Part shown: positions 31,501-40,708 of the stretch, in pieces
How the letters are laid out: each line of letters starts with the position of its first letter
How positions within the stretch are numbered: the first letter of the stretch is position 1
Source: Microbulbifer aggregans
Lineage (GTDB): Bacteria > Pseudomonadota > Gammaproteobacteria > Pseudomonadales > Cellvibrionaceae
Direction: 5' to 3'
Length of the DNA stretch: 64,000 nt
Assembly: GCF_020524005.1 (NCBI RefSeq)
Contig: NZ_JAIVKK010000001.1
Coordinates: forward strand, 496,001-560,000
The notes under the pieces: model-generated
What the model was told of the DNA's origin: nothing
The model's input: only the letters and a program-made list of their open reading frames with translations
The model's database searches: none
Made by a program: the position numbers and the translations under genes

Positions 31501-31821
31501 CTATACGAGATGCAGGGTGAAAAATGCGATGAGAGCAAACATGCTGCACACCAGTGCCAGCAACAGCAGGTCGAAGGGGCGTTCTTCGGCGGTGAATTCC
31601 GCCGGGGTATCGATTTCCTTTTGCTTGGTGCGCATCCGCAGATAGGAAAACACAATCACCAGACCACCCGTCACCAGCATGGCAATTTCGGTCCACGGCG
31701 ATGGTGTCTGGTGCCCCAGGCGTCCGATGGCGAGACCGAAGCCAACCACTGCCGTAGCCGTACGAATCCAGGCGAGAAAGGTCCGCTCGTTGGCGGCGTG
31801 CTCCTGGAAATTGCGAATCAC
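31501..31821 (-). CDS. DUF202 (YidH-type) membrane protein
   Basis: The 106-residue protein has the DUF202 signature ANERTFLAWIRTATAVVGFGLAIGRL followed by two more membrane helices. I chose the GTG at 31821 because AAGGAGG (31833-31827) sits at ideal spacing; a TTG at 31857 would add 12 residues. Function of the family is unknown. Confidence 0.85.
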   Translation of the reverse strand: MIRNFQEHAANERTFLAWIRTATAVVGFGLAIGRLGHQTPSPWTEIAMLVTGGLVIVFSYLRMRTKQKEIDTPAEFTAEERPFDLLLLALVCSMFALIAFFTLHLV

Positions 31822-31992
31822 CTGCACCTCCTTGCCGGGTAACCTGTTCGATCTCAAAGTCTAGACCCGCTACCAGCAGCCTGAACGGATGGTCGCATTG
31901 CGGTTTGTCCAACCCCTGCATGTGCTGTATAACCATACAGCTACAACAAGACGACTGCCTATACGAAAGCGCCTACACAAATCAGTACCGAT

Positions 31993-33654
31993 ATGCCCTC
32001 ACCCACCCCTGTCGAACTGGCCCCCGACTATTACCTGAGCAACTTCCGCGCGCTGCTGGAGTTCGTGGTATCCCGTTACGACGGGCTGCTGTCGGCGGAG
32101 GAGCGGGCATTTTTTACGGATTTCCAGGCATTGGCGCCGGATAGCCAGCGACTGTACGTACGATTGCTGTCCCGCAAAGGCGTGCCTTCATCTGCGGGCG
32201 CGCTGTTCCGGCAAAACAAACTGGCCTACACAGAAATTGGCGACCTGCCCCATGCAGCGGAACAGCTGGTGGCAGCGGGACTGTTGCAGAGAAATCCCGA
32301 ACTCCCGCTCGCGGAAATCCTGCCGCTGTTCACGAAAGCCGAACTCTTGCCCCGAAGCCTGTCGCCCCTACCCCAGACCATTAAGCGCCCCGAGCTGGAA
32401 CAGGCCCTGCTGGAGCAGGCGCTCGATCCCGCTGGCTATTACGCGGGCGAAACAGTACTCGCCGTAAAGGCCGCGGAACATTTTGAAACCTTCAAGCTGT
32501 GTTTCTTTGGCAACCTAAATCAGGATCTCACCGATTGGGTGCTGCGGGATCTCGGTCTTTACCAGTACGAGCGCTACCCCCTCGACCGCGAAAACCTGCC
32601 ATTTCAGAGCCGGGCGCAGATCGAACAACACCTGCGCTATTACGACTGCCTGATGCAGACAGACGAGGCGCTGGACAACGGCCCGGAAGCAATCCGGGCG
32701 CTGGCCGCACAGCTCCCAACCACTGATGGTGAAGATGCCACCCTGCACCGGCGCGTAGACAGGCTGCGCCTGAATCTTGCGCGACAACTGGAACGGCTCG
32801 ACGCTCTTGAAGCCGCCGACAAGCTGTACCGCGAATGCATGCGACCGCCCGCACGGGAACGCCGCGCACGAATTGCCGTCAAACGCGGCGATATCGATTC
32901 CGGGCTTGCCCTGTGCCGCGAAATTCTCGCTGCACCACTGAACGAGGCCGAGGCGGTGTTTGCGGAAAGCTTCGGCCATCGCACCGCCAAACGCGCTAAG
33001 AAATTAGACGGTTGGGCAGTGCCAGACCGCTACCTGCCGCCAACAGAGACCGTCGCGCTCCCTCCGGCGGACGAGCGCGTGGAATTTATCTCAGCAATGT
33101 GGCTCGAAAGCGCACACGGCAGCGAGTGTTTTTACGTGGAAAACACCCTGTTTAATGGCGTGCTTGGACTGTACATATGGGATCTGCTTTTTACCCCGGT
33201 TCCCGGCGCGTTCTTCAATCCGTTTCAGATCGCGCCCAGCGATTTCCGCACCCCGGACTTTTATCCGTCGCGCCGCGAGGCATTTGAGCAGCGCCTTGCC
33301 GAACTCAATGGTGAGACCCTGGCGGCTCGTGTCTGGCAACATTTCGAAACAAAACAGGGAATCGCCAACCCGCTGGTAGCCTGGGAGGCGCTGTCGCCGG
33401 CGCTGCTGGCACACGCGCTCGAACGTATTTCCGCAGACCACTGGCGCGCACTGTTCCGGCGCCTGCTGGCGGACATCAGTAACCACCGCAATGGTCTGCC
33501 GGACCTGATCCACTTCCCCGCTGACGGCGGTTATGAGCTGGTGGAAGTCAAAGGCCCCGGCGACCGCCTGCAACAGAACCAGCAACGCTGGCTCAGCTTT
33601 TTTGCAAGGCATGGAATCCCGCACCGGGTATTGCATGTCGAGTGGCAACAGTGA
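31993..33654 (+). CDS. FAN1-like VRR-NUC structure-specific nuclease
   Basis: The 553-residue protein matches bacterial FAN1 (Pseudomonas FAN1 is about 560). An N-terminal DNA-binding/SAP-like part (DSQRLYVRLLSRKG, about 50-65) and a helical repeat region (about 230-330) precede the C-terminal VRR-NUC domain with PDLIHF and ELVEVKGPGDRLQQNQQRW. The PD...EVK catalytic residues are present. FAN1 cuts 5' flaps and helps interstrand-crosslink repair. The stop overlaps the helicase start (TGATG). Confidence 0.93.
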   Translation: MPSPTPVELAPDYYLSNFRALLEFVVSRYDGLLSAEERAFFTDFQALAPDSQRLYVRLLSRKGVPSSAGALFRQNKLAYTEIGDLPHAAEQLVAAGLLQRNPELPLAEILPLFTKAELLPRSLSPLPQTIKRPELEQALLEQALDPAGYYAGETVLAVKAAEHFETFKLCFFGNLNQDLTDWVLRDLGLYQYERYPLDRENLPFQSRAQIEQHLRYYDCLMQTDEALDNGPEAIRALAAQLPTTDGEDATLHRRVDRLRLNLARQLERLDALEAADKLYRECMRPPARERRARIAVKRGDIDSGLALCREILAAPLNEAEAVFAESFGHRTAKRAKKLDGWAVPDRYLPPTETVALPPADERVEFISAMWLESAHGSECFYVENTLFNGVLGLYIWDLLFTPVPGAFFNPFQIAPSDFRTPDFYPSRREAFEQRLAELNGETLAARVWQHFETKQGIANPLVAWEALSPALLAHALERISADHWRALFRRLLADISNHRNGLPDLIHFPADGGYELVEVKGPGDRLQQNQQRWLSFFARHGIPHRVLHVEWQQ

Positions 33655-36170
33655 TGACGGAGAGTCACGACACCGCTGTGGCTCCCCTGCGCCTGTCTGT
33701 GGGCGAACTGGTCGCTTTCGCCTGCCGCACCGGCGATCTGGTAACCGACGCCCCCGCCGGTCCCACCGCGCAGGAAGGCATTCGTGCACACCAGAAACTA
33801 CAGAAGCGCCGTCCGCACGGGAGCGAGGCGGAATACCGGCTGCAAGTGGACTTTCTGCTCGAGGGGCAACCGGTTCAGCTCAGCGGCCGCGTGGATATCC
33901 TGCATCCACAGGCAGACCTGCACCAGCCGGCAACGCTCGAAGAGATCAAAACCACTTACTGCCCGCCGCAAAAACTCCCTGAATCCGTGCGGCAGTTACA
34001 CTGGGCACAGCTAAAAATTTACGGATTCTGCTACCTGCTTGAGCAGTACGCTGATAGCGATGCGTTCAATGACAGTTCTGTCGCATTGCAAATGCTGTGG
34101 TACAACCTGAAGGACAAAAAGTCTTACCCGGAACAGCACGAGTTCCGGCGCGAGGAACTGGAAGCCTTCGCCCACAGTGCACTGCGCACCTATATCCAGT
34201 GGCATAAGGCCTGGCAGCAACACCGCGCGCGCGTTCAATCATCCGCACAGGCGCTCACCTTTCCCTTCCCGGACTACCGCCCCGGCCAGCGCGAATTGGC
34301 CGTTGCCGCCTATCGATGCCTGCGTGACAGCAATGAACTCGTGGTGGAAGCACCCACGGGTATTGGCAAAACGGTCAGTACCCTGTTCCCGGCCATCAAG
34401 GCGCTGGCGGAACAGCATGTCGACCAGTTGATTTACCTCACCGCGAAAAACTCCGGACGACAGATGGTGCGGGATACCGCAGCGCGATTGCACGATAACG
34501 GGCTCAGTTTGTCACTGCTGGAAATCCAGGCCAAAGACAAGACCTGCGCGTGCCGCACCGGCCTGTGCAGCCGCGATGCCGACGGGATATGTCCACGCAC
34601 CCAGGGGTTTTTCGACCGCCTGCCGGAGGCTCGATCCCAGCTCCTGGGCAGGTCGCAGCTGACACCGGCTGATATTGGCGACGTGGCCGATAAACACCAG
34701 CTGTGCCCCTTTGAACTGTCGTTGCAAATGCTGCCCTGGGCCGATCTGGTGGTATGCGATTTCAATTATGTCTTCGACCCACTGGTGCGCATGCAGAGCC
34801 TGCACGACGACAGCCGGCGTCGGGCACTGCTGGTGGATGAAGCCCACAACCTGAGTGACCGCGCGCGGGATATGTACAGTGCTGCATTGACGCGCAGTGA
34901 CAGCCGGCGGGCCGCCGCGGCCTGTAAGGGTTATCCCTCACTGAAACGGAGCATCCAGTCGCTGGTACGCGCGCTGGATCAATGGGTAAACGAGCGTAAC
35001 GAGGGAGAGCGCTTTGCCTCCCCCGCAGCTACGGGCAAGGCCGACGTCTGGGTTACACCGCTTTCGGTTAAGGAATCCGACGAAAAACCGGCGAATGACA
35101 CCGGCACAATAGAACAACCCACCGGGTTTAACCCCGATGCCCTCACCCAGGCCGCCCATAAAGTAATGGCGGTCATCAGCCAGTTATCGGACCAATCCAT
35201 AGCCCCGCCGGACGAAATCCGCGAGTGGCTGAATGGGCTCTATCGCTATCTCACCATCGAGGGCCTGCTGGGCAATCAGCACCGCTGCCTGACCCGCCGG
35301 GAAAATCCGGATGCGCCCTGGCAGGAACAACAGTTGAAGCTGCTTTGCCTCAGTGCCGCCGACTACCTGCACCAGTGCTATCGACAGTTTCACGGCGTAA
35401 TCCTGTTTTCGGCCACATTGCGCCCACCGGGCTATGTCTATCGGCAACTGGGGCTCGAGGCACACGTGCCCTACCTGTCGCTGCCGTCGCCATTCAAGGC
35501 CGAACAAATGGGCGTGTACCTGTGTTCATATGTGGACACCCGCTACCGGGCACGGGAGCGCGCAACCGATGCACTGGTGGACCTGATCGCCCGGGTCTAC
35601 CAAAGCCGCCCCGGCAACTACCTGGTGTTCTTCCCTTCCTACCGGTTCCTGCAACAGGTGCTGGAACACTTTGCCCAGCAACATCCGGGGGTTCCCGTGA
35701 TCGAGCAACAATCCGGCGCCAGTGAGCAGGCGCGGGCGGACTTTCTTGAGGCATTCAGCGAGAATCGCCAGACCCTCGGCTTTGCCATTATGGGTGGTGT
35801 CTTCGGCGAGGGAATCGATTATGTCGGTGAACAGCTGATCGGCACCATCGTGGTGGGTGTCGGCCTGCCGCAGGTCAATGAGGAGCAGGAACTGCTAAGG
35901 CTTGCCTGCGAATCTGACTCAGCACCAGGAAGCCGCCGCGGATTTGATGTCGCGTACCGCTACCCGGGACTGACCCGGGTACTGCAAACCGCCGGGCGGG
36001 TGATCCGCACAGAATCGGACCGCGGGGTGGTGATCCTGGCGGATACGCGATTCACCGATCCGTTTTATCGCCCGCTGTATCCCGCACACTGGCCGTTGCA
36101 GACCTGTGCTAGCGGCACCGACCTGTCTCGGGCGCTACAACAGTTCTGGGATACTGGTTCGAGCCCATAG
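33654..36170 (+). CDS. PD-(D/E)XK nuclease-helicase fusion, DinG/XPD-like with Fe-S cluster
   Basis: From the ATG at 33654 the protein has 838 residues. The first about 190 form a RecB/Cas4-like nuclease (GRVDILHP then LEEIKTTY supply the D and ExK residues). The helicase part has Walker A APTGIGKT (K239), a cysteine-rich insert (KTCACRTGLC, GICPRTQG, LCPFEL; about 295-350) that should hold an Fe-S cluster, DEAH box VDEAHNL, and a C-terminal motor with GGVFGEGIDY and QTAGRVIRTESDRG. It is the 5'-3' Rad3/DinG family. Coupling to FAN1 suggests that the helicase exposes substrates that the two nucleases trim. Confidence 0.92.
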   Translation: MTESHDTAVAPLRLSVGELVAFACRTGDLVTDAPAGPTAQEGIRAHQKLQKRRPHGSEAEYRLQVDFLLEGQPVQLSGRVDILHPQADLHQPATLEEIKTTYCPPQKLPESVRQLHWAQLKIYGFCYLLEQYADSDAFNDSSVALQMLWYNLKDKKSYPEQHEFRREELEAFAHSALRTYIQWHKAWQQHRARVQSSAQALTFPFPDYRPGQRELAVAAYRCLRDSNELVVEAPTGIGKTVSTLFPAIKALAEQHVDQLIYLTAKNSGRQMVRDTAARLHDNGLSLSLLEIQAKDKTCACRTGLCSRDADGICPRTQGFFDRLPEARSQLLGRSQLTPADIGDVADKHQLCPFELSLQMLPWADLVVCDFNYVFDPLVRMQSLHDDSRRRALLVDEAHNLSDRARDMYSAALTRSDSRRAAAACKGYPSLKRSIQSLVRALDQWVNERNEGERFASPAATGKADVWVTPLSVKESDEKPANDTGTIEQPTGFNPDALTQAAHKVMAVISQLSDQSIAPPDEIREWLNGLYRYLTIEGLLGNQHRCLTRRENPDAPWQEQQLKLLCLSAADYLHQCYRQFHGVILFSATLRPPGYVYRQLGLEAHVPYLSLPSPFKAEQMGVYLCSYVDTRYRARERATDALVDLIARVYQSRPGNYLVFFPSYRFLQQVLEHFAQQHPGVPVIEQQSGASEQARADFLEAFSENRQTLGFAIMGGVFGEGIDYVGEQLIGTIVVGVGLPQVNEEQELLRLACESDSAPGSRRGFDVAYRYPGLTRVLQTAGRVIRTESDRGVVILADTRFTDPFYRPLYPAHWPLQTCASGTDLSRALQQFWDTGSSP

Positions 36171-36261
36171 AGACCCGGGACATCCCCTTGTTGCACCGCG
36201 AGCAGCTGTATTAACATCCAGCTTCGCTTTCACTTCCCAGCTCGATACCCCAGCCTGATTT

Positions 36262-37071
36262 ATGGTCTCCAAACGACAGTTTTACCGCCGCGGCCCCGTG
36301 CAGCGCGACCGGGACACCGTCACTTTCGTCGACGTACGCAGAAAGTTCGGTTTCCGCTCCATCAGTGTTGGCCGCTGGGTAACCGAGGTGGAACGCGACC
36401 GGGCCGCCGGGTTGTTCTATGACGCCCTGGCAGACCTGATGTCCATTCTGCGCGGCCCGGAAATCCTCATCTCCCTGCGCGAAACACTCTCGTTCCAGTA
36501 CGGTATTGGCGGGCGTGCCGGCACGATGGCGTTTTACGAACCCGCGTCGCGGACATTTTCCCTGGCCAAGAACGCCGGCCCCGGCTCCATTGCCCATGAG
36601 TGGTTTCACGCGCTGGATCACTACCTCGCCGACAAGGTATTCAGCGACGTGAGCGGGCGCGTGTACGCCTCGGAAGCCTGGCTGCGCGACGCGACACCAA
36701 TACCACACCCGCTCAATGATCGCCTGTTCGCCTGCTTCAGGGCCATCATGTTGGATGAAACCGGCGAAAACCCCAGTGAGCTCTTCCGCGTGTCCTGTGC
36801 CGCGGACAAGGCCAATGGTTGCGTGTACTTCAGCGACCCGGCGGAAATCAGCGCGCGCGCCTTTGAAGCCTTCGTGCAGGACGCCAGTATCAGCAACAAC
36901 TTCCTGGTGTCCGGCACCAAGGCAACGGAGGAAGCGCGCCTGGGGCTTTACCCATCGGGCGCCCACCGGCAACGTATCAATGCCGCATTCAGTGAATACT
37001 TTTCACTGCTCGGGCGTGCGCTGCACGCACAAAACACGCCGTCCGCAATCGCTCAGCCAGAACCTCGCTGA
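36262..37071 (+). CDS. CLCA_X-type protein with an HEXXH metallopeptidase motif
   Basis: The 269-residue protein has no signal peptide or membrane segment. It contains HEWFHALDHY, with H112-E113-H116 forming an HEXXH zinc motif like that of the LPD1/zincin-like domains in polyvalent phage proteins. The text YEPASRTFSLAKNAGPGSIA precedes it. I recognise this as the kind of protein annotated CLCA_X family; the activity is unproven. It starts 91 bp after the helicase stop on the same strand and may share its transcript. Confidence 0.75.
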   Translation: MVSKRQFYRRGPVQRDRDTVTFVDVRRKFGFRSISVGRWVTEVERDRAAGLFYDALADLMSILRGPEILISLRETLSFQYGIGGRAGTMAFYEPASRTFSLAKNAGPGSIAHEWFHALDHYLADKVFSDVSGRVYASEAWLRDATPIPHPLNDRLFACFRAIMLDETGENPSELFRVSCAADKANGCVYFSDPAEISARAFEAFVQDASISNNFLVSGTKATEEARLGLYPSGAHRQRINAAFSEYFSLLGRALHAQNTPSAIAQPEPR

Positions 37072-37221
37072 ACGGCGCCGCGGGATAACCGGCCATCAAG
37101 GTCAGCGGAACGCAAAATCCGCCAGCGAATTGGTGAATGCGGGTTCATTTAGCGCTCCAATCCGACTATGCTTGCCACGCCCGGAAATGCCGCATCGCCG
37201 GTCTTCACTGCTGGATTGTTC

Positions 37222-38076
37222 ATGCCCACCGATTTACTGACCAAACTCATCGAAAACAAATTCGTCATCAGCCTTTTGGCGGTGGCCGCCATTCTGCTCG
37301 TGCGCTTTATCCTGACCACGCTGTTTCGGAAATCGAGCTGGCCGCGTCAGGACATCCGTCGCCGTATTCACACAGTGCACAACGTCGGCAACCTCGTGGT
37401 TGTCATTGCATTGTTTGCGATCTGGATGCCGGAGCTGCGCAATTTTGCCCTGTCGATTGCGGCGTTTTCCGTCGCTATCGTGGTCGCCCTGCGCGACGCG
37501 GTGCAGTGCCTGGTGGGTGGTATATACCAGGCCAGCATGCGCTCGTTCACGATTGGGGATTGGGTAAAGATCGGGGACCAGTTCGGCGAAGTCATCGACA
37601 ACAACTGGCTGAGTACCACTCTGCTTGAGATTGATCCGCACGGGCTCGGCAACGGCTACACCGGAACCACCCTGTATGTGCCCAACAGCGTGTTCTTCTC
37701 ACAGCCGGTAAAAAATCTCAACTTCATGCGCCGCTATATCGAGCATACCTTCTCGATCGTGCGCGAAAGCAAAGGTGCCAACCCGTTCAAGGCCAAGGCC
37801 TATATCACCGAGCGAGTGCTTGAGTACTGTGATTCGTTTAAGGACGTTGCCGAGCGCTACTGCAAGCTGATCGAGCACCGCATGGGTGTTGAGCTGGCTG
37901 GCACCGAGCCGAAAATCAGTATTACGACCAGCGATATCGGGCACGATGTGTTGACGGTTACCCTGTTCTGCCCACGAGAAGAAGCGACCTCTATCGAACA
38001 GCGGGTGACGGAAGACTATTACAATTTCTGGTACGGACGGCCTGAGCAAAGCACTGCCCAGACGACCGAAGCCTGA
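37222..38076 (+). CDS. Small-conductance mechanosensitive channel (MscS family)
   Basis: From the ATG at 37222 the protein has 284 residues (an upstream ATG at 37168 would add 18). Two to three membrane helices lead into the pore region AAFSVAIVVALRDAVQCLVGGIYQ. The MscS beta domain follows (FTIGDWVKIGDQFGEVIDNNWLST, about 112-165) and then a mixed C-terminal domain. It would release solutes on osmotic downshock from the inner membrane. A hairpin terminator lies just downstream. Confidence 0.9.
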   Translation: MPTDLLTKLIENKFVISLLAVAAILLVRFILTTLFRKSSWPRQDIRRRIHTVHNVGNLVVVIALFAIWMPELRNFALSIAAFSVAIVVALRDAVQCLVGGIYQASMRSFTIGDWVKIGDQFGEVIDNNWLSTTLLEIDPHGLGNGYTGTTLYVPNSVFFSQPVKNLNFMRRYIEHTFSIVRESKGANPFKAKAYITERVLEYCDSFKDVAERYCKLIEHRMGVELAGTEPKISITTSDIGHDVLTVTLFCPREEATSIEQRVTEDYYNFWYGRPEQSTAQTTEA

Positions 38077-38099
38077 GACTAAAGGTCTCGACCACAGAC

Positions 38100-38136
38100 G
38101 CAGGCAAGTCCGCCCCGCTTGCCTGCAGTTTTCATT
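38100..38136 (+). terminator. Rho-independent terminator after mscS
   Basis: GCAGGCAAG and CTTGCCTGC form perfect 9-bp arms (38100-38108, 38118-38126) around a 9-nt loop, followed by AGTTTTCATTT. The T-rich tail lies on the plus-strand side. Confidence 0.75.
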
Positions 38137-38349
38137 TCACGTTTCACGGGCATCCTTGATGCCTCCTTCTTCCCCCGACTCTTTTGCATAGTCTCTTGCC
38201 AGGTTTCGCAATGTCTGCATCTGGCGATTGAAATTGCGGCACCCGGAGCAGATGGCGAGATGCACTTTCAGCTCAAGGTTCTCTGCGGTTTTAAGCGGAC
38301 GTTCCAGAGATTCCGAGCAGATTCGCGTCGCCTGCTTGCAGTTCATCAT
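38137..38349 (-). CDS. Zinc-finger (zf-HC2) anti-sigma-like protein
   Basis: The 70-residue protein has the anti-sigma zinc motif with HLAICSGC (H-x3-C-x2-C) at about residues 30-37 and an upstream C in MNCKQATR. There is no membrane helix, so it is cytoplasmic. The start overlaps the sigma-factor stop by 4 bp, the usual arrangement for an ECF sigma/anti-sigma pair. Confidence 0.88.
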   Translation of the reverse strand: MMNCKQATRICSESLERPLKTAENLELKVHLAICSGCRNFNRQMQTLRNLARDYAKESGEEGGIKDARET

Positions 38350-38987
38350 AGCCCTATTTCCCCCGCTATTTGTTCGGCACTCTCGGAGGCAAACCAGCTA
38401 CTTTCCAGACATTGCCGCAATCGCAAACGGGCGCGATACAGTGTGACATGCAGGTTGCTGGTAGTGAGATTCAGGCGATTGCAGATTTCGTCCGATTCCA
38501 GCTCGATGAATTCCCGCAGCATAAAAACCCTCGCCTGCTGTTCCGGCAGGCCATTCAGGCAGGCGTCGAATACCCGCCAGAAATCCGCACTGTAAGCACC
38601 GCCCTGCGGTCCCTCCCAGGCCGTTGGGCGCTGGGATTTGTGCCAATGGCCATTATCTTTGAACAGGAGCCCAGAAAAAGCGGCCTCATCGGAATCCTCC
38701 TCCTGCGCACTGGTAGCAATAAGCTTCTTCTGTTCACGGAAAATATCCGCTATTTTGAATTTCAGGATCGAAAACACCCACGTCTTGAGCGCAGACTTCC
38801 GGGCGAAAGACCCAGCGTTTTTTAACGCACCGATCAATGCCTCCTGCACCGCATCTTCCGCCTGATACGGATCACCCAACTGAATCTGGGCAAACTTGAG
38901 CATCTGTACTCGCAGTTGGGCCAGGTAGCCAGGATCGATCAGCTGCTCTACGGCCGCGCTCGGCGCTGCTTCGGACACTTCTGTCAT
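38346..38987 (-). CDS. ECF-type RNA polymerase sigma factor
   Basis: The 213-residue protein has sigma region 2 (QLGDPYQAEDAVQEALIGAL, KTWVFSILKFKIADIFRE) and region 4 (LPEQQARVFMLREFIELESDEICNRLNLTTSNLHVTLYRARLRL split by a linker). An insert between regions 2 and 4 is longer than usual (about 110-145). It is paired with the zinc-finger gene. The target regulon and signal are unknown. Its upstream gap also serves modA. Confidence 0.92.
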   Translation of the reverse strand: MTEVSEAAPSAAVEQLIDPGYLAQLRVQMLKFAQIQLGDPYQAEDAVQEALIGALKNAGSFARKSALKTWVFSILKFKIADIFREQKKLIATSAQEEDSDEAAFSGLLFKDNGHWHKSQRPTAWEGPQGGAYSADFWRVFDACLNGLPEQQARVFMLREFIELESDEICNRLNLTTSNLHVTLYRARLRLRQCLESSWFASESAEQIAGEIGL

Positions 38988-39092
38988 AAGTCGGTTCTTG
39001 CTGTTGCCAGTCGGTTATTGGTCGCGCCGGAGCGGGATTTCTTACACGGATTCCAACCCTACAGCTCATACATCGGCGGACTTGCAGTCACC

Positions 39093-39116
39093 CGCCATAT
39101 AAACAACTATATAGCG
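39093..39116. promoter_or_regulatory. ModE-type operator upstream of modA
   Basis: CGCCATATA-aacaac-TATATAGCG is a 24-bp dyad with 9-bp arms (one mismatch) and a 6-bp centre. It closely fits the known ModE consensus CGNTATATA-N6-TATATANCG. It lies 24 bp before the modA start, where bound ModE would repress when molybdate is plentiful. No modE is in this window. Confidence 0.75.
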
Positions 39117-39139
39117 CTTGGTTACCGCTCTATTTCGTT

Positions 39140-39985
39140 GTGTTAAGGCCCGTTTCTGTGCTCAAAGCCTGTCTGATACAGCTGGTGAACGCCCCCCGGC
39201 GCGCCAGCGTGATTAGGATACCGTGCAAATTCCTTGCCCTGTGGTGCGTTGTTGCCGCGAGTATCGTCCGTGCAGATGAAATTACCATTGCCGTCGCAGC
39301 CAATTTTGCGACGCCGATGGAGGCTATTTGCCAGCGGTTTGAGCAGGACACAGGCCACAAGGTACACCTCGCCGTCGGTTCTTCCGGTAAGTTTTTCGCG
39401 CAAATCGAGCACGGCGCGCCATTTCAGGCATTTTTCTCTGCCGACCAGGCCAAACCCGCCCAACTGGAGCGGAATGGTTTAACCGTGCCCAACAGCCGCT
39501 TTACCTATGCACGGGGCCGTTTGGTACTCTGGTCCGCCGCCCCTGAAGCCGTCGACGCAACGGGCAATGCATTAAAGCGCGGTACCTATCACAAGCTCGC
39601 CATTGCCAACCCCAAGCTCGCCCCTTATGGTGCCGCCGCGGTGGAAACCCTGAAAAACCTTGGCCTGGAATCGAGCGCACGCAAACATCTGGTGCAGGGT
39701 GAAAACATCGCCCAGACATTCCAGTTTGTTGCCTCTGGCAATGCGGAGCTGGGCCTGGTCGCATTGTCCCAGGTGATGCGAAACGGTGAGATTGGCAGCG
39801 GCTCAGCATGGCTGGTGCCAGAAACACTGTACAGCCCGATATTGCAGGATGCCGTCATTCTGGTACCTGGACGCAACAGTGCCGCGCTCGCGTCGTTCTG
39901 GGAGTTTGTGCAGAGCAAACCTGCACAACGCATTATTGAATCTTATGGCTATGCGTCCCCCCATTCAGCCGCCCAGGCCCGGTGA
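39140..39985 (+). CDS. modA: Molybdate ABC transporter, substrate-binding protein
   Basis: This is a periplasmic molybdate/tungstate-binding protein. A signal peptide (cleavage about VRADEITIAVAANF) is followed by the ModA text VAANFATPMEAICQ and GSSGKFFAQIEHGAPFQAFFSAD. GTGs at 39140 and 39158 are both possible starts; the second gives a more usual signal length. It is the first gene of modABC, 12 bp before modB. Confidence 0.94.
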   Translation: MLRPVSVLKACLIQLVNAPRRASVIRIPCKFLALWCVVAASIVRADEITIAVAANFATPMEAICQRFEQDTGHKVHLAVGSSGKFFAQIEHGAPFQAFFSADQAKPAQLERNGLTVPNSRFTYARGRLVLWSAAPEAVDATGNALKRGTYHKLAIANPKLAPYGAAAVETLKNLGLESSARKHLVQGENIAQTFQFVASGNAELGLVALSQVMRNGEIGSGSAWLVPETLYSPILQDAVILVPGRNSAALASFWEFVQSKPAQRIIESYGYASPHSAAQAR

Positions 39986-39997
39986 GTTTAAGCCAGC

Positions 39998-40708
39998 ATG
40001 TTGATTAGCGAATCCGACCTGTCCGCAATCTGGCTCACCTTGCGTCTCGCCACAACAGTGACCCTGCTGCTGTTGCTGATCGGTACGCCGCTGGCACTGT
40101 GGCTTGCCAATACCCGCTCGCGACTCAAAGGGCCGCTCAGTGCGCTCATTACGCTGCCGCTGGTTCTGCCGCCCACGGTACTCGGGTTTTACCTGTTGCT
40201 GTTTATGGGTCCCAATGGCCCACTGGGCCAACTGACCACATCCCTGGGCCTGGGGACACTGGCGTTCACCTTCTGGGGACTCGTTATCGCCTCGCTGCTT
40301 TACTCCCTGCCGTTTGTGGTACAACCGATCCAGAACGCATTTGCTGCTCAGGGCACCCACCCTGCGGAAGTTGCGGCCACGCTGAGGGCCAGCCCCTGGA
40401 ATACCTTCTGGCATGTGCGCCTGCCCCTGGCCAAACCGGGCATCGTCACCGCTACAGTCCTGGGCTTTGCACACACCGTGGGCGAATTTGGCGTTGTCCT
40501 GATGATTGGAGGCAACATTCCCGGTGAAACCCGGGTAGTTTCCGTACAGATTTACGACCATGTGGAAGCGCTGGAATACGCTCAGGCCCACTGGCTGTCG
40601 GCGGCAATGGTAATTTTCTCATTCAGCGTATTGCTGGCGCTGTACCTGGTGCAGCAGCGTCGCCAGACCAGCGCACAGGCTGTTGTCGGGTTGCGGTATG
40701 AGCCATAA
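39998..40708 (+). CDS. modB: Molybdate ABC transporter, permease
   Basis: The 236-residue inner-membrane permease has about five to six helices. The EAA loop is visible as EVAATLRASPWNTFWHVRLPLAKPGI, where the ATPase docks, and TLPLVLPPTVLGFYLL is typical of ModB. It overlaps modC by 11 bp. Confidence 0.94.
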   Translation: MLISESDLSAIWLTLRLATTVTLLLLLIGTPLALWLANTRSRLKGPLSALITLPLVLPPTVLGFYLLLFMGPNGPLGQLTTSLGLGTLAFTFWGLVIASLLYSLPFVVQPIQNAFAAQGTHPAEVAATLRASPWNTFWHVRLPLAKPGIVTATVLGFAHTVGEFGVVLMIGGNIPGETRVVSVQIYDHVEALEYAQAHWLSAAMVIFSFSVLLALYLVQQRRQTSAQAVVGLRYEP

